Positions 26,898-37,758 of a stretch of 64,000 nucleotides of DNA are shown here, one piece after another. The translations under genes and the position numbers were made by a program. The first letter of the stretch is position 1; the number at the start of each line of letters is the position of its first letter. The notes below the pieces were generated by a model. That model was not told where the DNA came from. It saw nothing but the letters and a program-made list of their open reading frames with translations, and searched no databases. Source of the DNA: Modestobacter sp. VKM Ac-2985 (GTDB lineage Bacteria; Actinomycetota; Actinomycetes; Mycobacteriales; Geodermatophilaceae); contig NZ_JAPVBI010000002.1 in the NCBI RefSeq assembly GCF_026967925.1, positions 372,001-436,000 of the forward strand. The letters run 5' to 3'.

Positions 26898-28016
26898 TCA
26901 GTGGGTGTGTGCCCTCGTGCGCACGTGCTGCAGGTGGCCGATCAGCTCATCGCCGATCCGGCCCCAGGTCCGCTCCTCGACGGAGGGGCGGGCCCGCGCG
27001 GCCGCAGCGCGGAGCGACGCCGGGTCGTCCCGCAGCCCGGCGACCATCGCGGCCAGCAGGTGGGGGTCGTCCCCGGCCCAGAGCCAGCCGTTCTGCCCGT
27101 GCCGCACCAGGTCCAGCGGACCGCCCGAGGCGGCGACGAGTGCGGGGACGCCTGCGGCCAGCCCCTCCTGCACCGCCTGGCAGAAGGTCTCGTCGGCGCC
27201 CGGGTGGACGAACAGGTCCAGCGAGGCGACGACCGCGCCGAGCTCGGCGCCACCGAGCCGGCCGAGGAAGCGGGCGCGCGGCAGCCGGCGGGCCAGCTGC
27301 CGGCGCTGCGGGCCGTCGCCCACCACGACCAGCCGGACGCCGGGCAGCTCGCTGAGCGGGGCCAGCAGCTCCAGGCGCTTCTCCACCGCCAGCCGGGCGA
27401 CCACGCCCACCAGCAGCTCCCCGTTCGGGGCCAGTTCGCGACGGAGGCGGGGGTCGCAGTGCCAGGGAGCGAACTGGTCGAGGTCGACGCCGCGCGGCCA
27501 GAGCGTGACCGGGCCGATCCCGTGCCGCGCGAGCATCGCCAGGGTCGTGGTGGACGGCGCCAGGGTCAGGTCGGCCGTCTCGTGCACCGACCGCAGGTAC
27601 CGCCAGGCCGCCCCCGGGCCGCCGAGCAGCCGGTAGCGCTCGGCGTAGGCGGCCAGGTCGGTCTGGAACACGGCGACCGACGGCACCCCGAGCGTGCGTG
27701 CGGCACGGGCCGCGGCCAGGCCGAGCACGGCGGGAGAGGCCAGGTGGACCACGTCGGGGGCCAGCTCGGCCAGCACCTCGGTCAGGTCGCCGGCCGGGCG
27801 GGCGACGGAGAGCTCTCGGTAGCCGGGCAGGCGCATCGACGGCACGGTGGCGACGTCGACCCAGGCGCCGCAGCGGGACTCGTAGCCCGAGCCGGACGGC
27901 GCCACCACCACCGGGTCGTGGCCGCGGACGGCCAGGTGGTCGACCAGCCGCAGCACCGAGTTGACCACTCCGTTGACGGCGGGGAGGAACGTCTCGGCGA
28001 CGACGGCGACCCGCAT
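26898..28016 (-). CDS. GT4 mannosyltransferase, MgtA-like
   Basis: A 372-residue GT-B glycosyltransferase with the N-terminal MRVAVVAETFLPAVNGVVNS of the actinobacterial MgtA/PimB group, which uses GDP-mannose on glycolipids. The C-terminal half has GVVARLAVEKRLELL, VVGDGPQRRQL and the E-x7-E motif in HPGADETFCQAVQEGLAAG. ATG 28016 matches the conserved family start. An in-frame GTG at 28124 overlaps the acyltransferase stop and would add 36 residues with a heptad repeat. With the upstream PlsC-like gene it forms a likely glycolipid-synthesis pair. Confidence 0.85.
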   Translation of the reverse strand: MRVAVVAETFLPAVNGVVNSVLRLVDHLAVRGHDPVVVAPSGSGYESRCGAWVDVATVPSMRLPGYRELSVARPAGDLTEVLAELAPDVVHLASPAVLGLAAARAARTLGVPSVAVFQTDLAAYAERYRLLGGPGAAWRYLRSVHETADLTLAPSTTTLAMLARHGIGPVTLWPRGVDLDQFAPWHCDPRLRRELAPNGELLVGVVARLAVEKRLELLAPLSELPGVRLVVVGDGPQRRQLARRLPRARFLGRLGGAELGAVVASLDLFVHPGADETFCQAVQEGLAAGVPALVAASGGPLDLVRHGQNGWLWAGDDPHLLAAMVAGLRDDPASLRAAAARARPSVEERTWGRIGDELIGHLQHVRTRAHTH

Positions 28017-28056
28017 GCCCACGCCGCCGGGCGACGGCAGGGCCGCGACCGGCTCC

Positions 28057-28119
28057 GACAGGGCGGGGTGCTCACGGATCAGGGCGGTGTTCTCGCGCAT
28101 CAGGGCGGTGTCCTCACGC
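28057..28119. repeat. Three 21-bp tandem repeats upstream of the mannosyltransferase
   Basis: Units 28057-28077, 28078-28098 and 28099-28119 share the core AGGGCGG(T/G)G. Read on the minus strand in frame with the glycosyltransferase they give a 7-residue repeat (REDTAL, RENTAL, REHPAL). The last unit covers the acyltransferase stop codon. Confidence 0.8.
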
Positions 28120-29040
28120 AACACGGGCTGCTCCAGGGTGGGTCGGGATGGTGGTGGGGCGGCGGACCGGCTTCCGGCGGGCGGGCACCCGGGGCCGGCG
28201 GGGGTGGGCGGCCACCACGGGGGGCCGGGCCTCGGTGACGGCCGCGACGGCGTACTCGGCGAGTGCGGCCAGCTCCCGGCGGTCGGCGCCGGCCGGGTCC
28301 AGCGCCGGCAGCAGGTGCACCTCCACCACCAGGCCGCGGACGGCGACCACCCGGGCGATGCTGCGCCACAACGGCTCGTCGCCCAGGAAGCCGGCGACCG
28401 CGGTGGAGGCCTGCCCGTGGACCCGGTACCGGACGGCGACCGGGCAGACCGGGGCGGCGGCGTCCACGGCGGCCTGGAAGAAGGCCGGGCGGAAGCGACC
28501 GAGCTCGACCCCGCACGCCGTCGTCCCCTCGGGGTGGACGGTCACCGCCGTCCCGGACCGCAGCAGGCCGGCGGCCTGGGCGACCGTGCCCGGCAGGGCC
28601 CGGATGCGTGCCCGGTCGACCAGCACGACACCGGCCCGCCGGGCCAGGCCGCCGAGGACCGGCCAGTCGCCCACCTCGCGCCGGGCGACGGGCACCCCCG
28701 GAACCACGGTCAGCATCGCCAGGTCGTCGATCCAGGAGACGTGGTTCCCGACCACGAGGGGTCCCGGGCCGCGCCCGGCACCGGCCCGCGGCCAGGCCAC
28801 CGCCGGCGCGGTGACCTCGACCCGCACCCCGGCGGCGGTGAGGAGCCGCGCCGCGGCGCAGACGACCAGTCGCCGCCGTCTCCGCGCACCGGTCCACGGC
28901 GCGCGCAGGGCGGCGACCCCGGTGCCGGCCAGCGCACCGCTCAACCGGAGCCACCGGCGCCGCCGGGTCGCGGCGTCCACGGTGGGCACCGGGTCGGCCG
29001 CGCAGGCGGCCGTGCAGCCGGAGACGGGCACCCAGCTCAT
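28114..29040 (-). CDS. 1-acylglycerol-3-phosphate acyltransferase family protein (PlsC-like)
   Basis: A 308-residue membrane-bound acyltransferase of the PlsC family, which esterifies a lysophospholipid or glycolipid acceptor. The catalytic NHVSWIDDL (H-x4-D) and the acceptor motif HPEGTT are present, with RREVGDWPVLGGLA between them. One hydrophobic segment near residue 45. The C-terminus is Arg/Pro-rich. ATG 29040 is the start; the 3' end overlaps the long form of the following mannosyltransferase frame. Joint work on a mannolipid is inferred from this coupling. Confidence 0.85.
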   Translation of the reverse strand: MSWVPVSGCTAACAADPVPTVDAATRRRRWLRLSGALAGTGVAALRAPWTGARRRRRLVVCAAARLLTAAGVRVEVTAPAVAWPRAGAGRGPGPLVVGNHVSWIDDLAMLTVVPGVPVARREVGDWPVLGGLARRAGVVLVDRARIRALPGTVAQAAGLLRSGTAVTVHPEGTTACGVELGRFRPAFFQAAVDAAAPVCPVAVRYRVHGQASTAVAGFLGDEPLWRSIARVVAVRGLVVEVHLLPALDPAGADRRELAALAEYAVAAVTEARPPVVAAHPRRPRVPARRKPVRRPTTIPTHPGAARVA

Positions 29041-29296
29041 CGGTCGCTGCCGGACAGTCCGGCGGCGACACCGGCGCGGTGGGTGGTGCAGCTGCGGCGG
29101 GATGCCGGCAGCGGCGTGCTCGACGCTGGGTTCCCAGCTGCGGTCACGGCGACACCTCGGGTGTCGGGAGGCCCCTGGACGAGGCCCGGACGCGACCAGC
29201 GTCAGCGGCGGAGGTGTCCAGCGGGTGGCCGGTGACTGGCCTGCCCCCGTCGGACGGGCGAAACCCGGCGCGGGTGTCCCTCGATCGGGTGACCGA

Positions 29297-29944
29297 TCAG
29301 GGGGTGATCCGCTCGGCGAGCTCCTCGGCGAAGCTCCGGGCCGCGTCGGCCTCGGCGGCGGCGCGGTCGCGCAGGTCCGCCATCGCGGGCACCCGGTCGG
29401 CCAGGGTCAGCTGCAGGGTGATGACCGAGACGGTCATCCCGAACGAGCGCCCGAGCACCAGCTCCAGGGGTGGCACCGTGTGGTCCCAGCTGGCCTGTTC
29501 ACCGCCGGCGTCGTAGCTCGCCCCCCGGCTGGAGACGATGACGGCGTGCCGCCCGGCCAGCGGACGGGCCTCGAAGTCGCCGAACGGCACGGTCGCGCCG
29601 AGCACGTGCACGTGGTCGACCCAGGCCTTGAGCGTGGACGGCAGCGACCAGTTGTACATCGGGGCACCGACCAGCAGGACGTCGGCGGCCAGCAGCTCGT
29701 CGAGGTAGACCTGCTGCTGCGCCTCGGCGGCCGGTTCGACCACCTCCTCGGCCGTGCGCAGCCGGGGGGCCCAGTGCAGGGCGGCGTCGGGCAGGTGCGG
29801 CGGCGGGTCGGCCTGCAGGTCGCGGGAGGTCACGGTGAACTCCGCGCCACGGGCCCGCCAGCCCTGGACGAAGGCGGCGGTGACGCCACGCGAGGCGGAG
29901 CTGCGCGGATCGGCGGACGAGTCGAGGTGCAGCAGGTGCGGCAT
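29297..29944 (-). CDS. FMN-dependent NADH-azoreductase (AcpD/AzoR family)
   Basis: A 215-residue flavodoxin-like reductase of the AzoR family that reduces quinones and azo compounds using NAD(P)H and FMN. Motifs: MPHLLHLDSSADPRSSASRG (phosphate-binding start), VGAPMYNWSLPSTLKAWVDH and VSSRGASYDAGG. ATG 29944. It stands alone; the 256 bp downstream hold only a 7-bp hairpin (29150-29166) and no gene I can support. Confidence 0.9.
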   Translation of the reverse strand: MPHLLHLDSSADPRSSASRGVTAAFVQGWRARGAEFTVTSRDLQADPPPHLPDAALHWAPRLRTAEEVVEPAAEAQQQVYLDELLAADVLLVGAPMYNWSLPSTLKAWVDHVHVLGATVPFGDFEARPLAGRHAVIVSSRGASYDAGGEQASWDHTVPPLELVLGRSFGMTVSVITLQLTLADRVPAMADLRDRAAAEADAARSFAEELAERITP

Positions 29945-30028
29945 CGGGGCCTCCCGGGGCTGGGGATGGGCGGGGTCGCCGGAGCCCAGCCAAGCAGTGC
30001 CGGCCGCCGGGACGCCGGTCGGGGCGGG

Positions 30029-30044
30029 TGTTCCACGTGGAGCA
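30029..30044. promoter_or_regulatory. parS-like site 1
   Basis: TGTTCCACGTGGAGCA differs by one base from the perfect palindrome TGTTCCACGTGGAACA and by two from the Bacillus parS, with the ParB core CACGTG intact. It lies between two gene ends, where no coding constraint applies. Confidence 0.5.
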
Positions 30045-30053
30045 TCCGCGCGC

Positions 30054-30440
30054 TCAGTCCAGCGAGACCCCGTCGACGTACCGCCACTGCCCGTTCTCGC
30101 GGGCGAACCGGCTCAGCTCGTGCTGCACCCCGGGCACCCCGCCGGTGCGGTGGTGGGCCCGGAACTCCACCGTGCCCTCCGGGGCCAGCAGGGCACCGCC
30201 GCTCGCGGCCAGCACCTCCAGCCCGGTCCAGCGCACCGCGGGGTCGAGCTCCAGGTCGTCGGGCCGGGTGGTGGAGTGCCAGGTGCGCAGCAGGTACCCG
30301 GCGTCGCCGACGGCGAAGGCGCTGTAGCGGGATCGCATCAGCTGCTCCGGCGTCGCCGCGGTCGCCGCCTCCGCGTGCAGCCGACCGCAGCACTCGGCAT
30401 AGGACAGGCCGGTGCTGCACGGGCAGCGGTGGGAGGGCAC
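30054..30440 (-). CDS. YchJ-family (UPF0225) SEC-C motif protein
   Basis: A 128-residue protein with the N-terminal zinc-binding SEC-C-like motif CPCSTGLSYAECCGRLH, then LMRSRYSAFAVGDAGYLLRTWHSTTRP and VEFRAHHR, matching the YchJ family (an NTF2-like fold with a metal site). Its biochemical role is unknown. GTG 30440 starts it. It is followed by a parS-like site. Confidence 0.85.
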   Translation of the reverse strand: MPSHRCPCSTGLSYAECCGRLHAEAATAATPEQLMRSRYSAFAVGDAGYLLRTWHSTTRPDDLELDPAVRWTGLEVLAASGGALLAPEGTVEFRAHHRTGGVPGVQHELSRFARENGQWRYVDGVSLD

Positions 30441-30469
30441 GGGCCGAGTGTCCCAGGGGGCGGGCTCGC

Positions 30470-32372
<1,903 letters not shown>

Positions 32373-32373
32373 C

Positions 32374-33855
32374 TCAGTGCCCCCCGGCGAGCTGGCCGGT
32401 GTGCCGCGCGAAGCGGTCGGCCGAGTGCTCGCTCAGGCCCACGATCTGCACGCTCTTGCCGCGCGTCTCGTACTTGTGGGTGATCGCGTCCAGGGTGGCG
32501 ACGGTGGAGGCGTCCCAGACCTGCGCGCCGGACAGGTCGATGACCACGTGCGCGGGGTCGTCGGCGTAGTCGAACTGCTGGTACAGGTCGTTGCTGGAGG
32601 CGAAGAACAGCGCCCCGTGGACGGCGTAGTGGCGCGTCGTCCCGTCCGGGCTGGTCGTGCTGGTGACCTCGACGAGGTGGGCGACCCGGCGGGCGAAGAG
32701 CACACAGGCGACCAGCACGCCGGTGCCGACCCCGATGGCGAGGTTGTGGGTCCACAGGGTGACCGCGACGGTGGAGAGCATCACGATCGTCTCGCTGCGG
32801 GGCATCCGGTTGATGGTGCGCAGGCTGTGCCAGTCGAAGGTCGCGATCGCCACGAAGATCATCACGGCGACCAGGGCGGCCATCGGGATGATCGCGACGA
32901 TGTCGCCCAGGACGACGACCAGGATCAGCAGGAACACCCCGGACAGGAAGGTCGACAGCCGGGTCCGGGCACCGGACCTGATGTTGATCATCGTCTGGCC
33001 GATCATGGCGCAGCCGCCCATCCCGCCGAAGAACCCCGTGACGATGTTGGCCACCCCCTGGCCCCAGGACTCGCGGGTCTTGTCCGAGTGGGTGTCGGTC
33101 AGGTCGTCGACCAGCTTGGCCGTCAGCAGCGACTCCATCAACCCGACGAACGCCACGCCGAGGGCGTAGGGGGCGATGATGCTCAGCGTCTCCCAGGTGA
33201 ACGGCAGGTCGGGGATGCCGAAGAACGGCAGGCTGTCGGGCAGCTCGCCCTGGTCGCCCACGTTCGGCACGGTCAGGCCGACCGCGACGGTGAGCCCGGT
33301 GAGCACCACGATCGACACCAGCGGAGCAGGGACGGCGGAGCTCAGCCGGGGGAGCAGGAAGATGATCGCCAGGCCCGCGGCCACCATCGGGTAGACCAGC
33401 CAGGAGACGTCGACCAGGTACGGCAGCTGCGCGGTGAAGATCAGGATGGCCAGCGCGTTGACGAAGCCGATCATCACGCTGCGCGGGACGAAGCGCATCA
33501 ACCGGGCGAAGCCGGCCAGCCCCAGCAGCACCTGGAACACCCCGCCGAGGACGACCGCGGCCAGCAGGTACTCCAGGCCGTGGTCACGCACCAGCGGGGC
33601 GACGACCAGCGCGATCGCCCCGGTGGCGGCGCTGATCATCGCCGGACGGCCACCCGTGAAGGCGATCACCACCGCCATCGTGAACGAGGCGAAGAGCCCG
33701 ACCCGGGGGTCGACGCCGGCGATGATGGAGAAGCTGATCGCCTCGGGGATCAGCGCCAGGGCCACCACGAGGCCGGCGAGCACCTCCGTGCGGGCCACCT
33801 TCGGGGCGAGCCAGGCGGGCCGGCGCGGTGCGGGGAGCGTGGTCGAGGAGGACAT
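32374..33855 (-). CDS. SulP-family anion transporter with STAS domain, copy 1
   Basis: A 493-residue membrane transporter (about 10-12 spans) ending in a cytoplasmic STAS domain (residues ~380-490, [20 protein letters not shown]... [20 protein letters not shown]). SulP proteins carry sulfate, bicarbonate or other anions; the substrate here is unknown. ATG 33855 aligns with the paralogue at 37953-39443, which is roughly 90% identical in most DNA stretches. A ~165-nt leader with an operator at its head and a conserved 33-nt element at its end precedes it. merR1 follows directly. Confidence 0.9.
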   Translation of the reverse strand: MSSSTTLPAPRRPAWLAPKVARTEVLAGLVVALALIPEAISFSIIAGVDPRVGLFASFTMAVVIAFTGGRPAMISAATGAIALVVAPLVRDHGLEYLLAAVVLGGVFQVLLGLAGFARLMRFVPRSVMIGFVNALAILIFTAQLPYLVDVSWLVYPMVAAGLAIIFLLPRLSSAVPAPLVSIVVLTGLTVAVGLTVPNVGDQGELPDSLPFFGIPDLPFTWETLSIIAPYALGVAFVGLMESLLTAKLVDDLTDTHSDKTRESWGQGVANIVTGFFGGMGGCAMIGQTMINIRSGARTRLSTFLSGVFLLILVVVLGDIVAIIPMAALVAVMIFVAIATFDWHSLRTINRMPRSETIVMLSTVAVTLWTHNLAIGVGTGVLVACVLFARRVAHLVEVTSTTSPDGTTRHYAVHGALFFASSNDLYQQFDYADDPAHVVIDLSGAQVWDASTVATLDAITHKYETRGKSVQIVGLSEHSADRFARHTGQLAGGH

Positions 33856-33888
33856 GCCACCGTCTTCGGGTCGTGCGCCGTCAGGCGC
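33856..33888 (-). promoter_or_regulatory. Conserved sulP leader element, copy 1
   Basis: The 33 nt directly before the sulP1 start match those before sulP2 (39444-39476) at 31 of 33 positions. Read on the minus strand it is a hairpin GCGCC-TGAC-GGCGC followed by ACGACCCGAAGACGGTGGC and the ATG. The two differences are both in the hairpin loop. No normal ribosome site is evident. Confidence 0.65.
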
Positions 33889-34020
33889 GGGGAGTCCGCG
33901 CGAGCGCGTGCCTACGAGGGGTGGTGCGACGGTGCACCGGGGTCGGCCATCAGGAGGACGTCGGCTGCAGGCCGTCACGGACCCGAGCGTGGGCTCCTCC
34001 GCGCGAGCGCCCGGGACAAT

Positions 34021-34041
34021 CTAACCCTGACGTCAGGTAGT
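34021..34041 (-). promoter_or_regulatory. MerR-type operator/promoter candidate for sulP1
   Basis: On the minus strand CTACCTGACGTCAGGGTTAG: a CTGACGTCAG palindrome running into a TTAGATT -10-like box. It shares the ACGT-AG-GGTTA layout with the other four sites at 37759, 39641, 39715 and 40186. Confidence 0.55.
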
Positions 34042-34106
34042 TGTTCCGTCACCACGACGGGTGGTTGGTCACAGCGACCATCCGGCGAGGCCGGGTGGGG
34101 CCGGGT

Positions 34107-35453
34107 TCAGCCCGGGTCGGCCTGTGGCCGGCCCGCGGCGGTGGCCGCAGACCCGGTGTCCTCGGGTGCGGCGGTCGGGTCCTCGACCGGGGGGAGGGGG
34201 TCGACCGTGGGCGCGGCGTCCACCGGAGGAGGGCTGTCCTCCGGCGTCGGATCGGCCGGCGCGGGCTCGGGCAGCGCCGGCGTGGGGAACACCAGGGCCG
34301 CAAGCGCGACGAGCAGTGGGAGGGCCGCTCCGGCGACGAGCGCCGGGCCGTACCCGCCGGTGGCGTCGTGCACCACGGCGAACGCGACCGGCCCGAAGGC
34401 CGTCGAGCCGACGCTCACCGCGGCGACGACCCCGCGGATGGTGCCCAGGTGGGTGGTGCCGTAGTAGCGCGGGAAGGAGCCTGCCTCCAGGGTGCGGATG
34501 GCGCCGGCGGACGCGCCGAGGAGCGCGCCGAACCCGATCGCCGACCAGCCCGGGTCGACCGACGTCCCCCAGAGCAGTGCGGCGGCGAGCGCCAGCATGC
34601 AGGCGCTGGTGAGCCAGCGGCTGTTGACCCGGTCGACGAGGGCGCCGACGGCCAGGGTGGCCAGCAGGGACGCCACGGTCTGCGGCAGGAAGTTCGCGGC
34701 GGCCGCGCCGGCGCTCAGCCCCCGCTCGCCCAGCAGGTCGATCTGGTGGAAGGCGACGCCGGTGGACAGCATCCCCGAGACGGCGACCCCGGAGACGACC
34801 ACCCAGAAGAACGGCGTCCGGACCGCCTCGCCGAGCGTCCGGCCCACCGGGGCAGCCGGTGGGTGGCCCTCGGTGACCTGCTCGCCGTCGGGACGCTGGC
34901 CGAGCTCCGCCGGGTCGTTGCGGACCCCGAACAACGCCAGCGGGACGACGAGCAGCCACACGACCACCCCCTCGACCGCCCACGCGGTCCGCCAGCTGGT
35001 GGCCGAGATCAGCGCCTCCAGGCCGATCGGCGCCAGGGAGATGCACGCGGCGCCGCTCGCGGAGACGAGACCGAGAGCCAGGCCGCGACGCCGGATGAAC
35101 CAGACGGCGACCGCCGTTGTCGCGGTCAGCCCGAGGGCACCCTGGCCGGCCATCCGGACCCCGACGAAGCCCGCGGTCAGCCCGACCAGACCGGAGACGA
35201 GCGACAGGCTGATCAGCACACCGCCGAAGACCGCCCCGATGACGGCCATGGTGACCCGGGTGCCGAACCGGTCGAGTGCCCGCCCGACCAGGGGCATCGC
35301 CGCAGCACCGATCAGCGTGCCGATCAGGTAGGCGGTGGAGATGGCCGAGCGGCTGATCCCCAGCTCCTCGGTCATCGGGTCGATGAACGCCGAGATCGCC
35401 GCGGTCTGCCCGGGCGCCGTGGCCGCCAGCGCCACCGCCGAGACGCCCACCAT
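34107..35453 (-). CDS. MFS transporter (oxalate/formate antiporter-like)
   Basis: A 448-residue twelve-span MFS protein. Residues such as ATAPGQTAAISAFIDPMTEELG, GRALDRFGTRVTMAV and the ~45-residue Pro/Glu-rich C-terminal tail fit the monocarboxylate/OxlT-like group. The first ATG (35453) lies inside a GWHMVG context usually found after ~15-20 residues in this family; no ATG, GTG or TTG exists upstream in frame, so the N-terminus may be short or use another start such as CTG. It sits between prfC2 and sulP1 on the same strand. Confidence 0.82.
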   Translation of the reverse strand: MVGVSAVALAATAPGQTAAISAFIDPMTEELGISRSAISTAYLIGTLIGAAAMPLVGRALDRFGTRVTMAVIGAVFGGVLISLSLVSGLVGLTAGFVGVRMAGQGALGLTATTAVAVWFIRRRGLALGLVSASGAACISLAPIGLEALISATSWRTAWAVEGVVVWLLVVPLALFGVRNDPAELGQRPDGEQVTEGHPPAAPVGRTLGEAVRTPFFWVVVSGVAVSGMLSTGVAFHQIDLLGERGLSAGAAAANFLPQTVASLLATLAVGALVDRVNSRWLTSACMLALAAALLWGTSVDPGWSAIGFGALLGASAGAIRTLEAGSFPRYYGTTHLGTIRGVVAAVSVGSTAFGPVAFAVVHDATGGYGPALVAGAALPLLVALAALVFPTPALPEPAPADPTPEDSPPPVDAAPTVDPLPPVEDPTAAPEDTGSAATAAGRPQADPG

Positions 35454-35645
35454 GTGCCAGCCGTAGAAGCCCTCGGGTCCGCGGGGGCCGTCCCGGCGTG
35501 GGCTGCGGGTGGGGGAGGACGGGCGGTCGGGAGCCGAGCGGGACGTGGTCGTGCCTCTCCTGATGGGTCTGCGGTGCAGACGGGGCAGGCGTCGTCGGCT
35601 GCTCGTGGTCGGGTGTCGCGGTCCGGTGTGTCGCGGTCGAGCAGC

Positions 35646-37289
35646 TCAGTCGAGCTGTGCGGCCACCATGGGCTCGAGCGTGAGCTCGGGGCTGCGCTGC
35701 TGGAGCGAGCGCAGGTCCCACTTGTCCCGGAACAGTGCCAGCAGTTCCCCGTTGCCGCGCGCCAGCACCTCCGCGCCGCGCGTGGCGGCGACCGCGGCGG
35801 CGGACTCGGCGTCGGTGCGGACCGCGACCTGGTAGGGCAGCTGCTCCAGGGCGATCGGAGACGAGAACTCGTGCTCCATCCGGTGGGTGGCGACCTCGAA
35901 CTGCATGGGACCGACGACGGCGAGCACGGGCGCCTGGTCGCCGCGGCGGTCCGAGCGCAGCACCTGCACCACCCCCTCGGACTCCAGCTGGTCGATCCCC
36001 CGCCGGAACTGCTTGTGCCGGCCGGTGTCCATCGCCCGGGCCACCGCGAAGTGCTCCGGGGCGAACGTCGACAGCGGGGGGTAGGTGACCGGGTGGGTCG
36101 TGAACAGGGTGTCCCCGACGCCCAGGGCCGCGGCGTTGACCAGGCCGACGACGTCCCCGGGGTGGGCGGTGTCGATGCTCTCCCGTTCCCGGCCGAACAC
36201 GTGCTGGGCGTACTTGGTGGCGAAGGGGCGGCCGGTGGTGGCGTTGGTGACGACCATGCCGCGTTCGAAGACGCCCGAGCAGATCCGGATGTAGGCCAGC
36301 CGGTCGCGGTGGGCGGCGTCCATGCCGGACTGGACCTTGAACACGAAGGCGCTGAAGGGCTCGGTCAGGGGTCGCGGCCGGCCCTCGGCGTCGGGGCGGT
36401 CCGCCGGTGCGGGTGCGAGGTCGACGAGCGTGTCCAGCAGGGCGGCGACGCCGAAGTTCGACACGGCCGAGGCGAACAGCACCGGGGTGCTGTAACCGGC
36501 CAGGAAGGTCTCCTGGTCGTGGTCGGCGCCGCTGGCGGTCAGCAGCTCGACCTCCTCCTGGGCGCGGGTCCAGTCGACGCCTTCCCGCGCCAGTGCCTCG
36601 GCGGCGGTGAGGGTCTCCTCGGGGGCGATGGTGGCCCCGCCGGCGGTGCGGGTGAACCGGCGGTAGGTGCCGTCGCGGCGGTCCAGCACGCCGCGGAAGT
36701 CCCCGGAGATGCCCACCGGCCAGGTCAGCGGGGTCGGCACCAGCCCGGTGCGCTGGGCGACCTCGTCCATCAGCTCCAGGGCGTCCTTGCCGGGGCGGTC
36801 CCACTTGTTGACCACGGTGATCACCGGGATGCCGCGGTGCCGGCAGACGGCGAACAGCTTCATCGTCTGGGCCTCCAGGCCCTTGGCGGCGTCGATGAGC
36901 ATCACCGCCGCGTCCACGGCGGTCAGCACCCGGTAGGTGTCCTCGGAGAAGTCCGCGTGCCCGGGGGTGTCCAGCAGGTTGACCACCGCATCGCGGTACT
37001 CGAACTGCAGGGCGGCGGAGGTGATGGAGATGCCGCGGGCCTTCTCCATGTCCATCCAGTCCGACACCGTGCCCCGCCGCCCGGCCTTGCCGTGCACCGC
37101 ACCGGCCTGCCCGATCACCCGCGCGTGCAGCGCCAGGGCCTCGGTCAACGTCGACTTCCCCGCATCGGGGTGGCTGATCACCGCGAACGTCCGCCGCCGG
37201 GCAGCCTGCGCCAGCACCTCACCGGGGTCGGCCGGGGCTGCGTCCCCCGCCGGGGCCGACGTCGCCCCCCGGGTGGCGGTGGTGGTCAT
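35646..37289 (-). CDS. prfC: Peptide chain release factor 3, copy 2
   Basis: A 547-residue RF3 paralogue with intact G motifs (DAGKST, DTPGHADF, NKWDR) and the RF3 C-terminus DKWDLRSLQQRSPELTLEP. Its 5' part (36606-37225) differs from prfC copy 1 by only about 11 of 620 bases, nearly all synonymous, whereas the 3' part differs in many residues. ATG 37289 overlaps the merR2 stop (ATGA), so translation is coupled to a regulator, unlike copy 1. This suggests a conditionally expressed termination factor; the condition is unknown. A Thr/Ala-rich 30-residue N-terminal extension is the only structural difference. Confidence 0.92.
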   Translation of the reverse strand: MTTTATRGATSAPAGDAAPADPGEVLAQAARRRTFAVISHPDAGKSTLTEALALHARVIGQAGAVHGKAGRRGTVSDWMDMEKARGISITSAALQFEYRDAVVNLLDTPGHADFSEDTYRVLTAVDAAVMLIDAAKGLEAQTMKLFAVCRHRGIPVITVVNKWDRPGKDALELMDEVAQRTGLVPTPLTWPVGISGDFRGVLDRRDGTYRRFTRTAGGATIAPEETLTAAEALAREGVDWTRAQEEVELLTASGADHDQETFLAGYSTPVLFASAVSNFGVAALLDTLVDLAPAPADRPDAEGRPRPLTEPFSAFVFKVQSGMDAAHRDRLAYIRICSGVFERGMVVTNATTGRPFATKYAQHVFGRERESIDTAHPGDVVGLVNAAALGVGDTLFTTHPVTYPPLSTFAPEHFAVARAMDTGRHKQFRRGIDQLESEGVVQVLRSDRRGDQAPVLAVVGPMQFEVATHRMEHEFSSPIALEQLPYQVAVRTDAESAAAVAATRGAEVLARGNGELLALFRDKWDLRSLQQRSPELTLEPMVAAQLD

Positions 37290-37708
37290 CGCCGCCTGCC
37301 CTGGGACGCGTGCACCTGCTCGACCTCGAGACGCAGGCTGGTCGCGAACGCCGCGGCGGACGACCACTGGGTGTGCAGCGTGGCGACCCGCTGGTCGGCC
37401 AGCTCCCGGTACATGGCGAGCCTCTCGACGAGCTCCGGGTCCGGTGGGGTGGTCGTCCCCGGTTCCCGGTGGCGCAGCCGGTCCAGGAGCTGCAGCACGT
37501 CCCGGATCTCCTCGATGGTGAAGTCCAACGGCTTCATCCGGCGGATCACCATCAGGCGCTCGATGTCGCCGTCGGTGTAGAGCCGGAAACCGCCGCTGCT
37601 GCGCGTCGTCGGGGTGACCAGGCCGCTCTCCTCGTAGAAGCGGATGGTGCGGACGCTGAGCCCGGTGCGCTCGGCGACCTCGCCGATCTGCATGTGTCGA
37701 TCACCCAT
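37286..37708 (-). CDS. MerR-family regulator 2
   Basis: A 140-residue MerR protein with HTH MQIGEVAERTGLSVRTIRFY and wing RSSGGFRLYTDGDIERLMV, strongly similar to MerR1. The extra C-terminal stretch is a longer helix without Cys pairs. ATG 37708 has a GGAGG ribosome site 5 nt away; an ATG at 37693 is internal. The stop overlaps the prfC2 start by 4 bp. A dyad at 37759-37779, 51 bp upstream, is its probable own operator. Confidence 0.88.
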   Translation of the reverse strand: MGDRHMQIGEVAERTGLSVRTIRFYEESGLVTPTTRSSGGFRLYTDGDIERLMVIRRMKPLDFTIEEIRDVLQLLDRLRHREPGTTTPPDPELVERLAMYRELADQRVATLHTQWSSAAAFATSLRLEVEQVHASQGRRR

Positions 37709-37758
37709 GGGTGCCTCCGATCCAGGTGGTGCCGCGACAGGGGCCCGACCCGGAATCA

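Noticed and set aside
33856-33888. Guanidine or SAM riboswitch before sulP
   Set aside because: The hairpin is too small and lacks the known consensus of those classes; kept only as an undefined conserved leader.
34041-37580. 1179-codon open frame on the plus strand resembling part of the 17231-21478 frame
   Set aside because: The resemblance comes only from both being antisense to the two nearly identical prfC blocks.
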